In this document: positions 1 to 9,000 of the stretch, in pieces
How positions within the stretch are numbered: the first letter of the stretch is position 1
How the letters are laid out: the number at the start of each line of letters is the position of its first letter
Assembly: GCA_013151235.1 (NCBI GenBank)
Contig: JAADIO010000022.1
Span: forward strand, 1 to 64,000
Direction: 5' to 3'
Length of the DNA stretch: 64,000 bases
Source of the DNA: Deltaproteobacteria bacterium
Lineage (GTDB): Bacteria > CG2-30-53-67
Made by a program: the position numbers and the translations under genes
Notes under the pieces: model-generated
The model's input: only the letters and a program-made list of their open reading frames with translations
The model's database searches: none
What the model was told of the DNA's origin: nothing

Positions 1-52
1 TCGTCCCGATATTGACGTGGGGCTTCGTCCGCTCATATTTTGCCTTTGCCAT
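1..52 (-). CDS. tuf: Elongation factor Tu, N-terminal fragment at the window edge
   Basis: The complement of the first 52 bases starts with ATG after an AAGGAGG ribosome-binding site and reads MAKAKYERTKPHVNIGT, which is the characteristic EF-Tu N-terminus. EF-Tu carries aminoacyl-tRNA to the ribosome as a GTP complex. Only 17 codons are inside the window; the rest lies to the left. The position directly after the Thr-Tyr-Gly-Thr tRNA cluster is the classical tRNA-tufB arrangement, so tuf is probably cotranscribed with these tRNAs. The call rests on a short but very conserved stretch. Confidence 0.9.
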   Translation of the reverse strand, partial: MAKAKYERTKPHVNIGT

Positions 53-80
53 CGGTCTTCCTCCTTATTCAAATCAAACC

Positions 81-106
81 GTTCAAACCGTTTAAACGGC
101 TTGAAC
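81..106. repeat. 26-bp near-perfect palindrome between tRNA-Thr and tuf
   Basis: Arms GTTCAAACCGTTT and AAACGGCTTGAAC are reverse complements apart from one position. The element lies in the tRNA-to-tuf spacer and has no T-tract on either side. It could be an RNA-processing hairpin or a decayed repeat; function is unknown. Confidence 0.6.
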
Positions 107-120
107 TATCTTAATGGTTA

Positions 121-197
121 TGGAGCCCACGACCGGGATCGAACCGGTGAACCTCATCCTTACCAAGGATGCGCTCTACCGACTGAGCTACGTGGGC
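121..197 (-). tRNA. tRNA-Thr (anticodon GGT)
   Basis: The complement folds as a full tRNA of 77 nt. The acceptor stem GCCCACG pairs with CGTGGGC, followed by T and an encoded CCA. The anticodon stem CATCC/GGATG closes the loop TTGGTAA, giving anticodon GGT (codons ACC/ACU). The T-arm GGTTCGATCC is present. It is the last tRNA before tuf. Confidence 0.97.
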
Positions 198-352
198 CGG
201 AAAAGTCAGAAACCGGAAATCCGGAATTGGAAATTCATCTAAAAGATCTCCTGTTGCCGATGCCTTCCGGAGCCAGCGTTCTCCTGTTCGCTGTTTCCCA
301 AACACCCCATTTCCAAATTCCATTTTCTGATTCCCAATGACTGTCTGCTATC

Positions 353-429
353 TGGAGCGGGAGACGGGATTCGAACCCGCGACCCTCAGCTTGGAAGGCT
401 GACGCTCTAGCCAACTGAGCTACTCCCGC
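353..429 (-). tRNA. tRNA-Gly (anticodon TCC)
   Basis: Acceptor stem GCGGGAG pairs with CTCCCGC and is followed by an encoded TCCA end. The anticodon stem TCAGC/GCTGA encloses CTTCCAA, so the anticodon is TCC (codons GGA/GGG). The T-arm GGTTCGAATCC is intact. It is third in the Thr-Tyr-Gly-Thr array in the direction of transcription. Confidence 0.97.
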
Positions 430-430
430 A

Positions 431-480
431 ATTCATTGTGAAAACGGTTCAAATATTTTTGACCCGTTTTCACAATGAAT
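431..480. repeat. 50-bp palindrome filling the tRNA-Gly/tRNA-Tyr spacer
   Basis: Positions 431-447 and 464-480 form a perfect 17-bp inverted repeat (left arm ATTCATTGTGAAAACGG). The 16-base middle is itself nearly self-complementary, so almost the whole spacer can fold into one hairpin. It sits one base from the tRNA-Gly 5' end and two bases from the tRNA-Tyr CCA. This suits a processing hairpin in the tRNA precursor or a small inserted palindromic repeat. Confidence 0.8.
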
Positions 481-482
481 AA

Positions 483-567
483 TGGTGGGGAGGGGAGGAT
501 TCGAACCTCCGTAGGCTTCGCCGACAGATTTACAGTCTGTTCCCTTTGGCCGCTCGGGAACCTCCCC
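483..567 (-). tRNA. tRNA-Tyr (anticodon GTA)
   Basis: An 85-nt class II tRNA with a long variable arm. Acceptor stem GGGGAGG pairs with CCTCCCC and is followed by A and an encoded CCA. The anticodon stem ACAGA/TCTGT encloses CTGTAAA, giving GTA. Its place as second gene of a Thr-Tyr-Gly-Thr cluster agrees with the call. Confidence 0.97.
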
Positions 568-716
568 GACGATCATTTAGAAATTGGAAATCAGGAATTA
601 AGAAGATAGCGGAACCTTTTCTTAACTGCGAATTTGTCTCTCCGCATTTATCAGACGAATGTCCCGTCTCACAGGTTTCTAATTTCTATTTTCCAGTTTC
701 CAATCACCCGATTACC

Positions 717-793
717 TGGAGCCGATGGCCGGAATTGAACCGACAACCTACTGATTACAAATCAGTTGCTCTACCGGGTTGAGCTACATCGGC
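717..793 (-). tRNA. tRNA-Thr (anticodon TGT)
   Basis: Acceptor stem GCCGATG pairs with CATCGGC and is followed by an encoded TCCA end. The anticodon stem ACTGA/TCAGT encloses TTTGTAA, giving anticodon TGT (codons ACA/ACG). This is the first gene of the tRNA operon. The cluster thus holds two threonine isoacceptors (TGT and GGT). Confidence 0.97.
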
Positions 794-947
794 AATCGAC
801 ACTTGCCTTACGTGGCCCTCTTCATATTACGGCAGGTTGCAATCCGATCGCAGCAGGCGGTCGGATCACCCCGGCATTTCGGTGCCGCAACGCTGCCTCC
901 TTTGAAAACATGCCTCCCTTGGAGACAATTTCTCAAAGTAAATTGGT

Positions 948-976
948 AAAATAGACTAATTCAAGTTCGATTTCAA
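948..976 (-). promoter_or_regulatory. Candidate sigma-70 promoter of the tRNA-tuf operon
   Basis: On the complement, TTGAAA and TATTTT are separated by 17 bases, about 150 bases before the first tRNA and just after the end of rlmB. This is the only promoter-like pair I see in the 794-995 spacer. The -10 box is imperfect, so the tRNAs could also be reached by read-through from cysS-rlmB. Confidence 0.4.
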
Positions 977-995
977 GGAAAAAATCAAAGAATAC

Positions 996-1731
996 TCATT
1001 TTTTTTCCAGCCGGTTCCGGCACACCTCATAGAGCATCAATCCCGCCGCAACAGAGAGATTCAACGATTCGACTCCCGCTTCCATCGGGATTGAGACCAC
1101 CCGGTCACAGACATCGAGAACCAGCCTGCGCACCCCTCGTTCCCCGCCAACCACCAGCGCCACGGGCCCGGAAAGATCGACATCACGGTAGCACTCCTGC
1201 CCGGCCGCGCCCGTTCCGATCACCCAAACCCCCTGTTTTTTAAGGACTTCAATCGTTCGAACAAGATTGGTAACCCTCGTCACGGCGAGCCGTTCCAGGG
1301 CGCCGGCCGATCGTTTGAAGGCCACACCACCCAGGGGAGCCGCCCCTTTTTTCGGCACGATCAGACCGTGCACACCCGCGGCCACGGCCGTCCGGGCCAC
1401 GGCACCCAAATTCCCGGGATCTTCCACGCTGTCCAGAATCAGAAAAAAAGGGTCTTCCCCTTTCCGGGCAGGGAGTGCAAGCAGATCTTCCAGAGGAAGT
1501 GTCGTCTTTTCACCACAGCGGGCGATCACCCCTTGGTGTATCCCTCCGGGGACAAGACGATCGAGACGAGTCCGTTCTTCGTAATGGAGTTTCAGGGAGC
1601 GTCGGCGCGCCTCCTCCCCGATCCGCCGGATCTTCGGGTTTCTCGACCCCTTCCGGATCCAGACCTCTTCAATGGCCCGATCCGGCAAGCAATTCTTCCA
1701 CGGGATGAATCCCGAAGATATATTCCACCAT
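996..1731 (-). CDS. rlmB: 23S rRNA 2'-O-methyltransferase RlmB (SpoU/TrmH family), frameshifted near the N-terminus
   Basis: RlmB methylates the ribose of G2251 in the 23S rRNA P-loop. The body (positions 1688 to 996, 230 codons) shows the SPOUT/TrmH motifs: DSVEDPGNLGAVARTA, VVGGERGV, and near the C-terminus SLNLSVAAGLMLYE, part of the knotted SAM site. The family's usual start is in another frame: ATG at 1731, directly after the cysS TAA stop, gives MVEYIFGIHPVEELLAG and then runs out of frame near position 1690. The total of 736 bases is 245 codons plus one base, matching the usual length of about 245 residues with one extra base. This is either a sequencing/assembly error or a real lesion. 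A TTG at 1688 would give a product without the N-terminal RNA-binding segment. Confidence 0.85.
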
Positions 1732-3186
1732 TTACCGTTCCCACTCCCAGTCCGTTGTCCCGTCGGGCCGATCCTTCAGCCGAACCCCCCGGGCCGCCAA
1801 CTCATCCCGAATCCGGTCCGCAGCCGCCCAGTCCCTGTTCTTCCGGGCCGCAAGACGCTCTTCGATCATCGTCTCGATCCGGTGGGAGGATTCGTCGGCG
1901 TTCCCTTTCAGAACGGATTCGGGCGCCTCCCGGAAGAGGCCGAGTACCGCGCCGATCTTTTCCATGTTTTCCCGGAAGTTGCGGAGCAAAGGCATCAGGG
2001 CCGTACCCTGTAAAGAAGTGAGGTCCTGCACGGCCCCGTTCAGCACCCGGACCACTTCGAAGAGATTTCCCAGGGCTTTGGCCGTATTAAAATCGTCGTC
2101 CATGGCCTCCTCGAACCGGGGGAACATCGCCTCCACCTCCCGGCGCACCTCGGCTGTACCGTCGTCCCTTTCTGCCGTGCATTCCTTCCCCCCATCGGCC
2201 AGAAGGCGATCCACGGTCTGAAGCAAATTATAGATCCGGCGGCGGGCCCGATCGGCATCCTGGAGGTTCCGGTCGGAAAAATCGATCGGGCTCCGGTAGT
2301 GGGTGGTCAGCAGGAAGAGGCGGACCGCCTCGGGATTGAACTTCTCCAGAACCTCCTTGATCGTGAAGAAGTTCCCTAACGATTTCGACATCTTCTCCTG
2401 GTCGATATTGACAAAACCGTTATGGAGCCAGTAGCGGACAAAGGGTTTCCCCGTGGCCGCCTCGCTTTGGGCGATTTCGTTCTCGTGGTGGGGAAAAATC
2501 AGGTCCTTGCCGCCGCCGTGAATGTCGATCGACTCCCCGAGGTGGGCCTGGCTCATGGCCGAACATTCGATATGCCAACCGGGGCGGCCCGGCCCCCAGG
2601 GACTCTCCCAGGCGGGCTCCCCCTCCTTCGAGGCCTTCCAGAGGACAAAATCGAGGGGACTTCTCTTTTTCTCGTCCACCTCGACACGGGCACCGGCCTG
2701 GAGTTCGTCGAGTTTCCGCTTCGAAAGTTTCCCGTAGGCAGGAAGGGTTGCAACCTCGAAGAGGACATCGCCCCCGGCCTCGTAAGCATGTCCCTTCTCC
2801 ACCAGCTTCTTCACCAGATCAATGATCTCCTTGATATGCTCCGTTGCCTTCGGCTCGATGTCGGCCCGTTCCACTCCCAGGGCCGCCATATCCTTCCGGT
2901 ACTCTTCAATATACCGCTCGGCGATCTCTCCGGCGGCAACCCCTTCCTCGTTGGATCGTTTAATGATCTTATCGTCCACGTCGGTAAAGTTGCGGACATA
3001 GGTCACGGAAAACCCACGGTAGGCCAGATAACGGCGGATCATGTCGAAGACCACCGCCCCCCGGGCATGGCCGATATGGCTGTGATCGTAGACCGTAACA
3101 CCACAGGCGTACATCTTCACTTCCCCGGGATGGATCGGCCGGAACTCCTCCTTGCCGTCGGTCAGGGTATTATAGACGCGGAGCAT
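1732..3186 (-). CDS. cysS: Cysteinyl-tRNA synthetase
   Basis: Class I synthetase charging tRNA-Cys, 484 residues, the usual length. The HIGH signature is at residues 37-40 (SHIGHARG) and the KMSKS loop is near residue 265. The zinc ligands expected in this family are visible: Cys28 in YACGVTVYD, the Cys of ECSAMSQ, and the His/Glu of PHHENE. The C-terminal part is the helical DALR/anticodon region. The first 17 bases overlap the end of the upstream ferredoxin gene, and the stop codon abuts the rlmB ATG, so the three genes form one transcription unit. Confidence 0.97.
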   Translation of the reverse strand: MLRVYNTLTDGKEEFRPIHPGEVKMYACGVTVYDHSHIGHARGAVVFDMIRRYLAYRGFSVTYVRNFTDVDDKIIKRSNEEGVAAGEIAERYIEEYRKDMAALGVERADIEPKATEHIKEIIDLVKKLVEKGHAYEAGGDVLFEVATLPAYGKLSKRKLDELQAGARVEVDEKKRSPLDFVLWKASKEGEPAWESPWGPGRPGWHIECSAMSQAHLGESIDIHGGGKDLIFPHHENEIAQSEAATGKPFVRYWLHNGFVNIDQEKMSKSLGNFFTIKEVLEKFNPEAVRLFLLTTHYRSPIDFSDRNLQDADRARRRIYNLLQTVDRLLADGGKECTAERDDGTAEVRREVEAMFPRFEEAMDDDFNTAKALGNLFEVVRVLNGAVQDLTSLQGTALMPLLRNFRENMEKIGAVLGLFREAPESVLKGNADESSHRIETMIEERLAARKNRDWAAADRIRDELAARGVRLKDRPDGTTDWEWER

Positions 3187-3361
3187 CTTTTTCTTCCTCC
3201 GTTACGATGATCGCCCCCACGGCGCAGACACCAAGACAGGCGCCACATTCGATGCAGGCATCAAGGACCCGGAAGACCTCCCCCTCCTCGATGGCATCAA
3301 CGGGACAGGTGGCCTGACAGGCACCGCAACCGACGCATTCCGTGGTGATGATAAAAGACAT
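3170..3361 (-). CDS. 2[4Fe-4S] ferredoxin
   Basis: A 63-residue bacterial ferredoxin with two complete cluster motifs: CVGCGACQATCP (residues 9-20) and CIECGACLGVCA (about residues 36-47). These bind two low-potential [4Fe-4S] clusters for cytoplasmic electron transfer. The short acidic tail has no extra domain. It overlaps the cysS start by 17 bases and is first in the ferredoxin-cysS-rlmB unit. The ribosome-binding site is weak. The partner enzyme cannot be told from context; the Rnf genes at 11-15 kb are one possible link, but this is inference. Confidence 0.93.
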   Translation of the reverse strand: MSFIITTECVGCGACQATCPVDAIEEGEVFRVLDACIECGACLGVCAVGAIIVTEEEKDAPRL

Positions 3362-3515
3362 AACAAGTTTACGGCTTCACAAAAAATCCATCCACTGCGT
3401 TGATCAGGTTTTGAGTTCGCTACGGCACACAAGCCAGAACGCCTCTCTCGTCGTCAAAACCTTCGCGCCTTGTATCCGGATACTGTTTACTTCGCCGTTC
3501 ATGAGATCCGCAAAA

Positions 3516-3544
3516 TTTACTTTCAAAAAATTCCAACATATGAT
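3516..3544 (+). promoter_or_regulatory. Candidate sigma-70 promoter for crcB
   Basis: TTTACT and TATGAT are separated by 17 bases, within an AT-rich stretch 55 bases before the crcB start. I looked for a fluoride riboswitch in this leader and found none of its conserved elements. Confidence 0.4.
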
Positions 3545-3598
3545 AATGATTGAAAAAATAATATAACATCCTGAAAATCCGGAAGGCAAGGATTAAAA

Positions 3599-3982
3599 AT
3601 GCAACTGTTCCTGAACACCTTATTCGTCGGTTTCGGCGGCTTTTTCGGTGCCATCCTCCGCTATCTCGCGAGCGCCTGGATCGGTCAGCGCTGGGGCAGA
3701 GCCTTCCCCCTCGGAACCTTCTTCGTTAATGTGGCCGGCTGCTTCCTCATCGGCCTGCTCATGACCCTGTTCGCGGAGAGGGTCATGGCCAGTCCGCAAC
3801 TCCGGTTCTTCCTGACCGTCGGATTCTTAGGCGCTTTTACGACCTTCTCTACATTCGAATACGAAACGGGGGCGCTTCTCTTCGACGGAGAGTTTATACT
3901 GGCCTCGCTGAATGTCTTCCTGAGCCTGATCATCGGCTTCGGCGCCCTCAAGTTAGGCGAATCACTGGCACGGAAACTTTAA
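3599..3982 (+). CDS. crcB: Fluoride ion channel CrcB/Fluc
   Basis: A 127-residue membrane protein with four hydrophobic segments, the standard Fluc size. It shows the family signatures GAILRY near residue 17, GTFFVNVAGCFLIG (about 39-52, including the conserved Asn), and GFLGAFTTFSTFE (about 79-91, the Thr/Phe-rich stretch that lines the pore and binds the central sodium). Fluc dimers export fluoride from the cytoplasm. The DUF190 gene follows 13 bases later; crcB-DUF190 pairs are common, which suggests a shared role in fluoride resistance or its control. Confidence 0.95.
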   Translation: MQLFLNTLFVGFGGFFGAILRYLASAWIGQRWGRAFPLGTFFVNVAGCFLIGLLMTLFAERVMASPQLRFFLTVGFLGAFTTFSTFEYETGALLFDGEFILASLNVFLSLIIGFGALKLGESLARKL

Positions 3983-3995
3983 GCATGGAGAAATT

Positions 3996-4712
3996 ATGGT
4001 TAAAAAAGGTCCGGCAAAGAAACTGACCATCTACGTGGATGAATCGGACAGTCATGGCAACAAACCGGTCCACGAAGCGGTGGTCGACATTCTTCACCGA
4101 AAGAAGGTAGCCGGCGTGAGCGTCTTCCGTGGATCGGCAGGCTTCGGAAGCAAGGGGGTCTATCATTCGTCCAAGATGCTCACCCTTTCCGGGGATATGC
4201 CGGTCAAGATCGAGGTCGTCGATTCGGAGGAGATGATCAACCGGGTTCTCCCGGACATCTACCAGATCGTTGAAAAAGGTCTCGTCGAAATCAGCGACAC
4301 GGAAGTAATCAAGTGCTGCAAAAACGCCCAGGAAAGCAACGAGGAGGTAAAAAAACGAATGAAACTTCAAGGCAAGGCGAAGATGCTTCGTGTCATCATC
4401 CGGGAGGACCATAAATGGGAGGGGGAACCCCTCTACGAAGCGATCGTGAAACGGTTCATCATGATGGACATCGCCGGCGCCACCGTCTACAAGGCATTCG
4501 CAGGCTACGGCCCGCACAAACGCTACCACAAGATCCGGTTTCTCTCCCGCGGGAAGGAGATGCCTGTTCTGATCACCATCATCGATACCGAGGAAACCAT
4601 CCGGAAGGTCCTTCCCGTCCTGGATGACATGGTCTCCGAAGGAATTGTCGTCCTATCCGACGTGGACGTCATTAAATACACCCACGGTGCGGGCGATCCC
4701 GAAATGATTTGA
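3996..4712 (+). CDS. DUF190 family protein with two tandem domains
   Basis: A 238-residue soluble protein made of two copies of the roughly 100-residue DUF190 domain, which has a PII-like ferredoxin fold. Both halves show the same pattern: LTIYVDESD and LRVIIREDH at the start, then AGVSVFRGSAGFGS and AGATVYKAFAGYGP, then MPVKIEVVDSEE and MPVLITIIDTEE. A GGAG ribosome-binding site precedes the ATG. Single-domain forms are about 110 residues, so this is an internal duplication. By fold and by the neighbouring crcB, it may be a ligand-sensing partner of the fluoride channel. The ligand is not known from sequence. Confidence 0.9.
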   Translation: MVKKGPAKKLTIYVDESDSHGNKPVHEAVVDILHRKKVAGVSVFRGSAGFGSKGVYHSSKMLTLSGDMPVKIEVVDSEEMINRVLPDIYQIVEKGLVEISDTEVIKCCKNAQESNEEVKKRMKLQGKAKMLRVIIREDHKWEGEPLYEAIVKRFIMMDIAGATVYKAFAGYGPHKRYHKIRFLSRGKEMPVLITIIDTEETIRKVLPVLDDMVSEGIVVLSDVDVIKYTHGAGDPEMI

Positions 4713-4749
4713 AGACCGTCATCAACAAAGAAACTCCGGGGTAAAACTC

Positions 4750-5901
4750 ATGCACTCCTACCGGAAAGAACGGCCTGATCTCGCTCCCTATGCGGCAAGA
4801 AGTGAGCGGTCCCGGGGACGACGTTATCAGGAATCGTTCAAGGACAACCGGACCGCCTTTCAGCGCGACCGGGACCGGATCATCCACTGCGCTGCCTTCC
4901 GTCGTCTTGAATACAAAACGCAGGTATTCGTCAACCATGAAGGGGACTACTACCGAACCCGGCTGACCCATTCCCTTGAGGTGGCCCAGATCGCACGGGG
5001 CACGGCCCGCGCCCTCGGGCTGAATGAAGAACTGGCCGAGGCAATTGCCCTCTCGCACGACCTTGGGCACACCCCCTTCGGCCATTCGGGCGAGCATGTC
5101 CTGAACGACTTGATGAAAGAGCACGGCGGGTTCGAACACAACCGGCAGAGCCTCCGGATTGTGGAAGAGCTGGAGGAGCGATACCCGGACTTTTCCGGTC
5201 TGAACCTTACCTACGAGACGCGGGAAGGAATCATCAAGCACTCCACCTATCACGACAACCCCTCCATTACGGAGATGCAGGATTATCATCCCGGCGTGGT
5301 CCCGACGCTTGAAGCCCAGATCATCAACCTCGCGGACGAGATCGCCTACAACAATCACGATATCGATGACGGACTGACCTCGGGTATGCTGGACCGGAAG
5401 GAACTCCGGGACGCCGTCCCCCTCGTCGAACGTGTTTTCACAAAGATCGAGAGGCAATGGCCGCAAATCGACGAAACCCGAAAAAAATATCAGGCCATCA
5501 GCCATCTCATCGGATTTCTCATCAATGATCTGGTGGAGCATTCAACGGCCCTTCTGAAGGAACACGACATCCGCTCCCTGGAAGATATGCGGGAGAAGAA
5601 CGTGATGATTATCTCCTTCAGCCCGGAAACCCACAGAGAGAACACGGAATTGAAACGGTTCCTCTATCACAACCTCTATACGCACTATCGTGTCGAGCGG
5701 ATGCGAATCAAAGGAAAAATGGTCCTCACCTCCCTGTTTGAGACTTACATGGAGAATCCCACCCTTCTGCCGAAAAAATACTACCGCATGATGGAGAAGG
5801 CGGGAAAACAACGGATCATCGCCGATTACATCGCAGGAATGACCGACCGCTACGCCCTGGACGAATACAAGAAGCTCTTTGAACCTTTTGAACGGACGTA
5901 A
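4750..5901 (+). CDS. Deoxyguanosinetriphosphate triphosphohydrolase-like protein (HD domain)
   Basis: A 383-residue HD-superfamily hydrolase of the short dGTPase-like type, which releases tripolyphosphate from dNTPs. The N-terminal RSERSRGRRY and the DRIIHCAAFRRLEYKTQVF segment are family hallmarks. The HD metal motif begins with the His of HSLEVAQIA near residue 75 and continues with SHDLGHTPFGHSGE at about 101-114. A later LADEIAYNNHDIDDG carries further metal and substrate residues. It starts 37 bases after the DUF190 gene and is probably cotranscribed. Exact nucleotide specificity cannot be read from sequence. Confidence 0.93.
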   Translation: MHSYRKERPDLAPYAARSERSRGRRYQESFKDNRTAFQRDRDRIIHCAAFRRLEYKTQVFVNHEGDYYRTRLTHSLEVAQIARGTARALGLNEELAEAIALSHDLGHTPFGHSGEHVLNDLMKEHGGFEHNRQSLRIVEELEERYPDFSGLNLTYETREGIIKHSTYHDNPSITEMQDYHPGVVPTLEAQIINLADEIAYNNHDIDDGLTSGMLDRKELRDAVPLVERVFTKIERQWPQIDETRKKYQAISHLIGFLINDLVEHSTALLKEHDIRSLEDMREKNVMIISFSPETHRENTELKRFLYHNLYTHYRVERMRIKGKMVLTSLFETYMENPTLLPKKYYRMMEKAGKQRIIADYIAGMTDRYALDEYKKLFEPFERT

Positions 5902-6005
5902 GTCCAGGGCTCGGGAATCAGGAATCGGGGAACCGTTATTCTTTCATCACCACGGTTTAGACAATCGCGATCATCTGCCGCGGATACACTTCAAAGAATC
6001 ATGCC

Positions 6006-9000
6006 ATGTCAGTCGTAAAGATCATCACCGAATCTTCCCGGCCCGGAAAACGCCGGAGAATCCTCAATGGCATCCTGCCCTATGTACGGTCGAACCGATG
6101 TTCCGAACTCCTGATTCTCGTCCCGTCAAACCGGATGGTTGAAGAAATCCGGGAGGCCCTGCTGCAACAGGAATCGGTACCGGGGTTTCTCGGGCTCCGG
6201 CTCATGACCTTTCTGGACCTTGCCCGGGACATATTTCAAAACGGTTCTTTTCCCGGTCGGATCGGCAGTACTCCGGCCCGGCAGTGGCGGCTTCATTCCA
6301 TCCTCTCCACCCTGCCCCCCCTGAAACCGTTCGGGGAGATCCGGGAAACACGGGGAATGCTTTCTCTGACCACGGATTTTATCCGTACGCTCAAGGAAGC
6401 GGGAATCCCCCCGGAAGAATTTGAAGCATCTCCGCCCGTCCGGGACAATCCGCATCTACGGGCCTTGGGGGAAATCTACCGGAAATACGAAAAATACCGG
6501 ACGGCACAAGGAATCCTGGACCGGGAGGACCTCCTCCGCCTGGCGGCGGAGGGGATCCGGAAAGCGCCCTCCCGATCTTTCACATCTCTCCGTGAGATCA
6601 TCGTAACCGGGTTTTATGACTTTACACCTCTTCAAGCAGGGTTTCTCTCCGCCCTCTCCACCCTTTCGGATTTGAAAGAACTTTCCATTTTTCTGGACGC
6701 CCCGCTCTCCTCCCCGGTCACCGTGAGGAGCCTGAAGCGGTTGCAACATTTTCTTCCCGGAGCGGAGATCCGTTCTTCCCAGAGAAAAGAGGAAACCCCG
6801 GCGAAGGCCCTGCACCACTTGCAGCAATGCCTTTCGACCCCGGCGGTAAAACCCGAACCGGTCCCCGGTGATGAGAGCATCGAGCTCCTGGAGGTACCCG
6901 GAAGGTATCGCGAAGTGGAGGAGATGGCCCGAAGGATCCGGGAACTTCACAAAAAACATGGACTTTCCTTCCATGATATGGCGGTCGTCTTCCGGAACCT
7001 CAGCGACTACCGGGAAAAGGTCCGGGAGATCTTCCGCTCTTTCGGAATTCCCCATCAACTGACTTCGGGCCTGCCCCTCAGGAACAATCCTCTGATCAGG
7101 ACCGTAACGGCACTGCTGGAATGTCCCCGTTCCGGATACCGTCGCGACGCAGTCTTTCGTCTATTGGCTTCTTCCTATCTCCGTTTCGAACCTCTTGAAC
7201 GGAGCACGATCACACCGGAACGGATCGACACCCTTGCGCGGGAGGCCATGATTCAGGGGGGGCGCGATGAATGGAAGATGCGCCTCAAGTCACGGCTGGA
7301 TCTACTCACGACCCGAGAACAGTACCTGCAGGAAAGCTACGGAACCGACCGGGACGAAAAAGGACACAAGGAGAGGATCGACCGGTGCCGTTCGAAAATC
7401 AAGGATTACAGGAAATGCATGGATGTGCTGGAGAGCTTCTTTGACCTCTTTGCCGATCTTCCGTCGGAAGCCACGATCCCGGAATTCATCGAACAGCTGG
7501 AGCATCTCCGGAACACCTTTCACCTGAAAGAACAGATCTACGAAAGAGACGATCTCGATCTGGTTCACCGGGACCAGACCGCCTTCCGAGAGTGGCAGGA
7601 ACTTCTCGAACAGCTCTCCCGGGAACAGATGGGGTTACAGAGGGTCTCTCTTGCCGACTTCGTCCGGCTCCTCTCTCTCACGCTGGCGGAAAAGAACTAC
7701 TCCCCCGACCCTCCGCAAGAAGATGCCGTCCTGGTGACGGACGCACTCGGCATCCGGGGGCTTTCCAGACCGGCGGTTCTGATCGGAGGATTGGTGGAAG
7801 GAATCTTTCCGCGGAACCATTCCCCAAGTCCCCTTTTCAGCGAATCCGACCGGCAACGGCTCAACAAGCATTTCGGCCCCAACCGATGGATCCCCCTGCG
7901 CTCCCAGCAGCGGGAGGAAGAGGACCTCTTTTTCCGTTTTGCCGTCGGCGCCGCCGAACATTTCCTGATCCTCTCCCGTCCGAGGACCGACGGGGAAGGA
8001 CACCCCCTCCTCCCCTCCAGCTACCTCGACATCCTCGGTGCCCTTTTCTCCCAAAGGATCAAGGTCACTTGCCGCTACTTGAACGATCCTTTACCCTCGG
8101 AAGACCCTCTCACGAACGAAAAGCCGCTATACCGTCCCGGCGAACTGCTCGAGTATACCTTCCGGGCCCTCTCCCGTCCCGTCACGGAGGAACCGGATTT
8201 TCCCTCCCTCCTGAAGCTCCTTCTCCGGGAGCGGTGGGAGACCTGTCGTTCCCTCTGCCACGGCCTTACAGTGCAACAGGCTCGCAAAGAAGTAAACGGA
8301 AGCTATCTGGGACATCTCGGCCCCGACGCAGCCCGCGGAATCCGGCAGGGAGAAGGAAATTACTCCGTCACGGCCCTGGAACGATACGCCGCCTGTCCCT
8401 TTCAATACTTCTGTGAACGGGAACTCAAACTTCGCCCCGTGGAGGAAGTGGAGGAAGAGGTGGGAGCCCTTGATCTGGGAAGTCTCTATCACCGGATCCT
8501 GGAACGTTTTTTCCGTGAGATGGAGGGGCCGGTCACGAAATCCGCCCTTGCCGCCGCCCGAAAGAGGCTGGACCGGATCGAGAAAGAAGAACTGGCCCGG
8601 GTGGAAAAAGGGGGAATCCCCGGCCACCGGAAAATCTGGGAGATTCGGCAGACAGAGATCCGGGATGTCCTGGACCGTTTTCTTCTGGATGAAATAGAGG
8701 CCTTTGAATCAACGGGAGAAATCCCCTCCCATTTCGAAGTAACTTTCGGGATGAAGGATGTCTCCCGGAGAGATCCCCTCTCCTCGCCGGATCCGCTGAT
8801 CCTTCCTTCGGAATCGGGCGAAATCCGGATGGAGGGAAAGATCGACCGGATTGATCTGAAGGACGGGGAACCGCCGCACTTTTCCATCCTCGACTACAAG
8901 ACGGGCGGCAGTAAACCGCCGGGGCCATCGGGAATCGAAAAGGGGGAAACCCTCCAACTCCCGGTCTATGCCGCGTGGGCGCTGGGGGCCTTCGCCGACG

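Noticed and set aside
3362-3598. Fluoride riboswitch upstream of crcB
   Set aside because: I looked for the conserved pseudoknot and the CUGAUG-type segment and found neither.
7592-8416. 274-codon frame inside the AddB-like gene
   Set aside because: Same strand, different frame; Pro/Arg-rich without motifs, while the main frame carries the nuclease signatures throughout.
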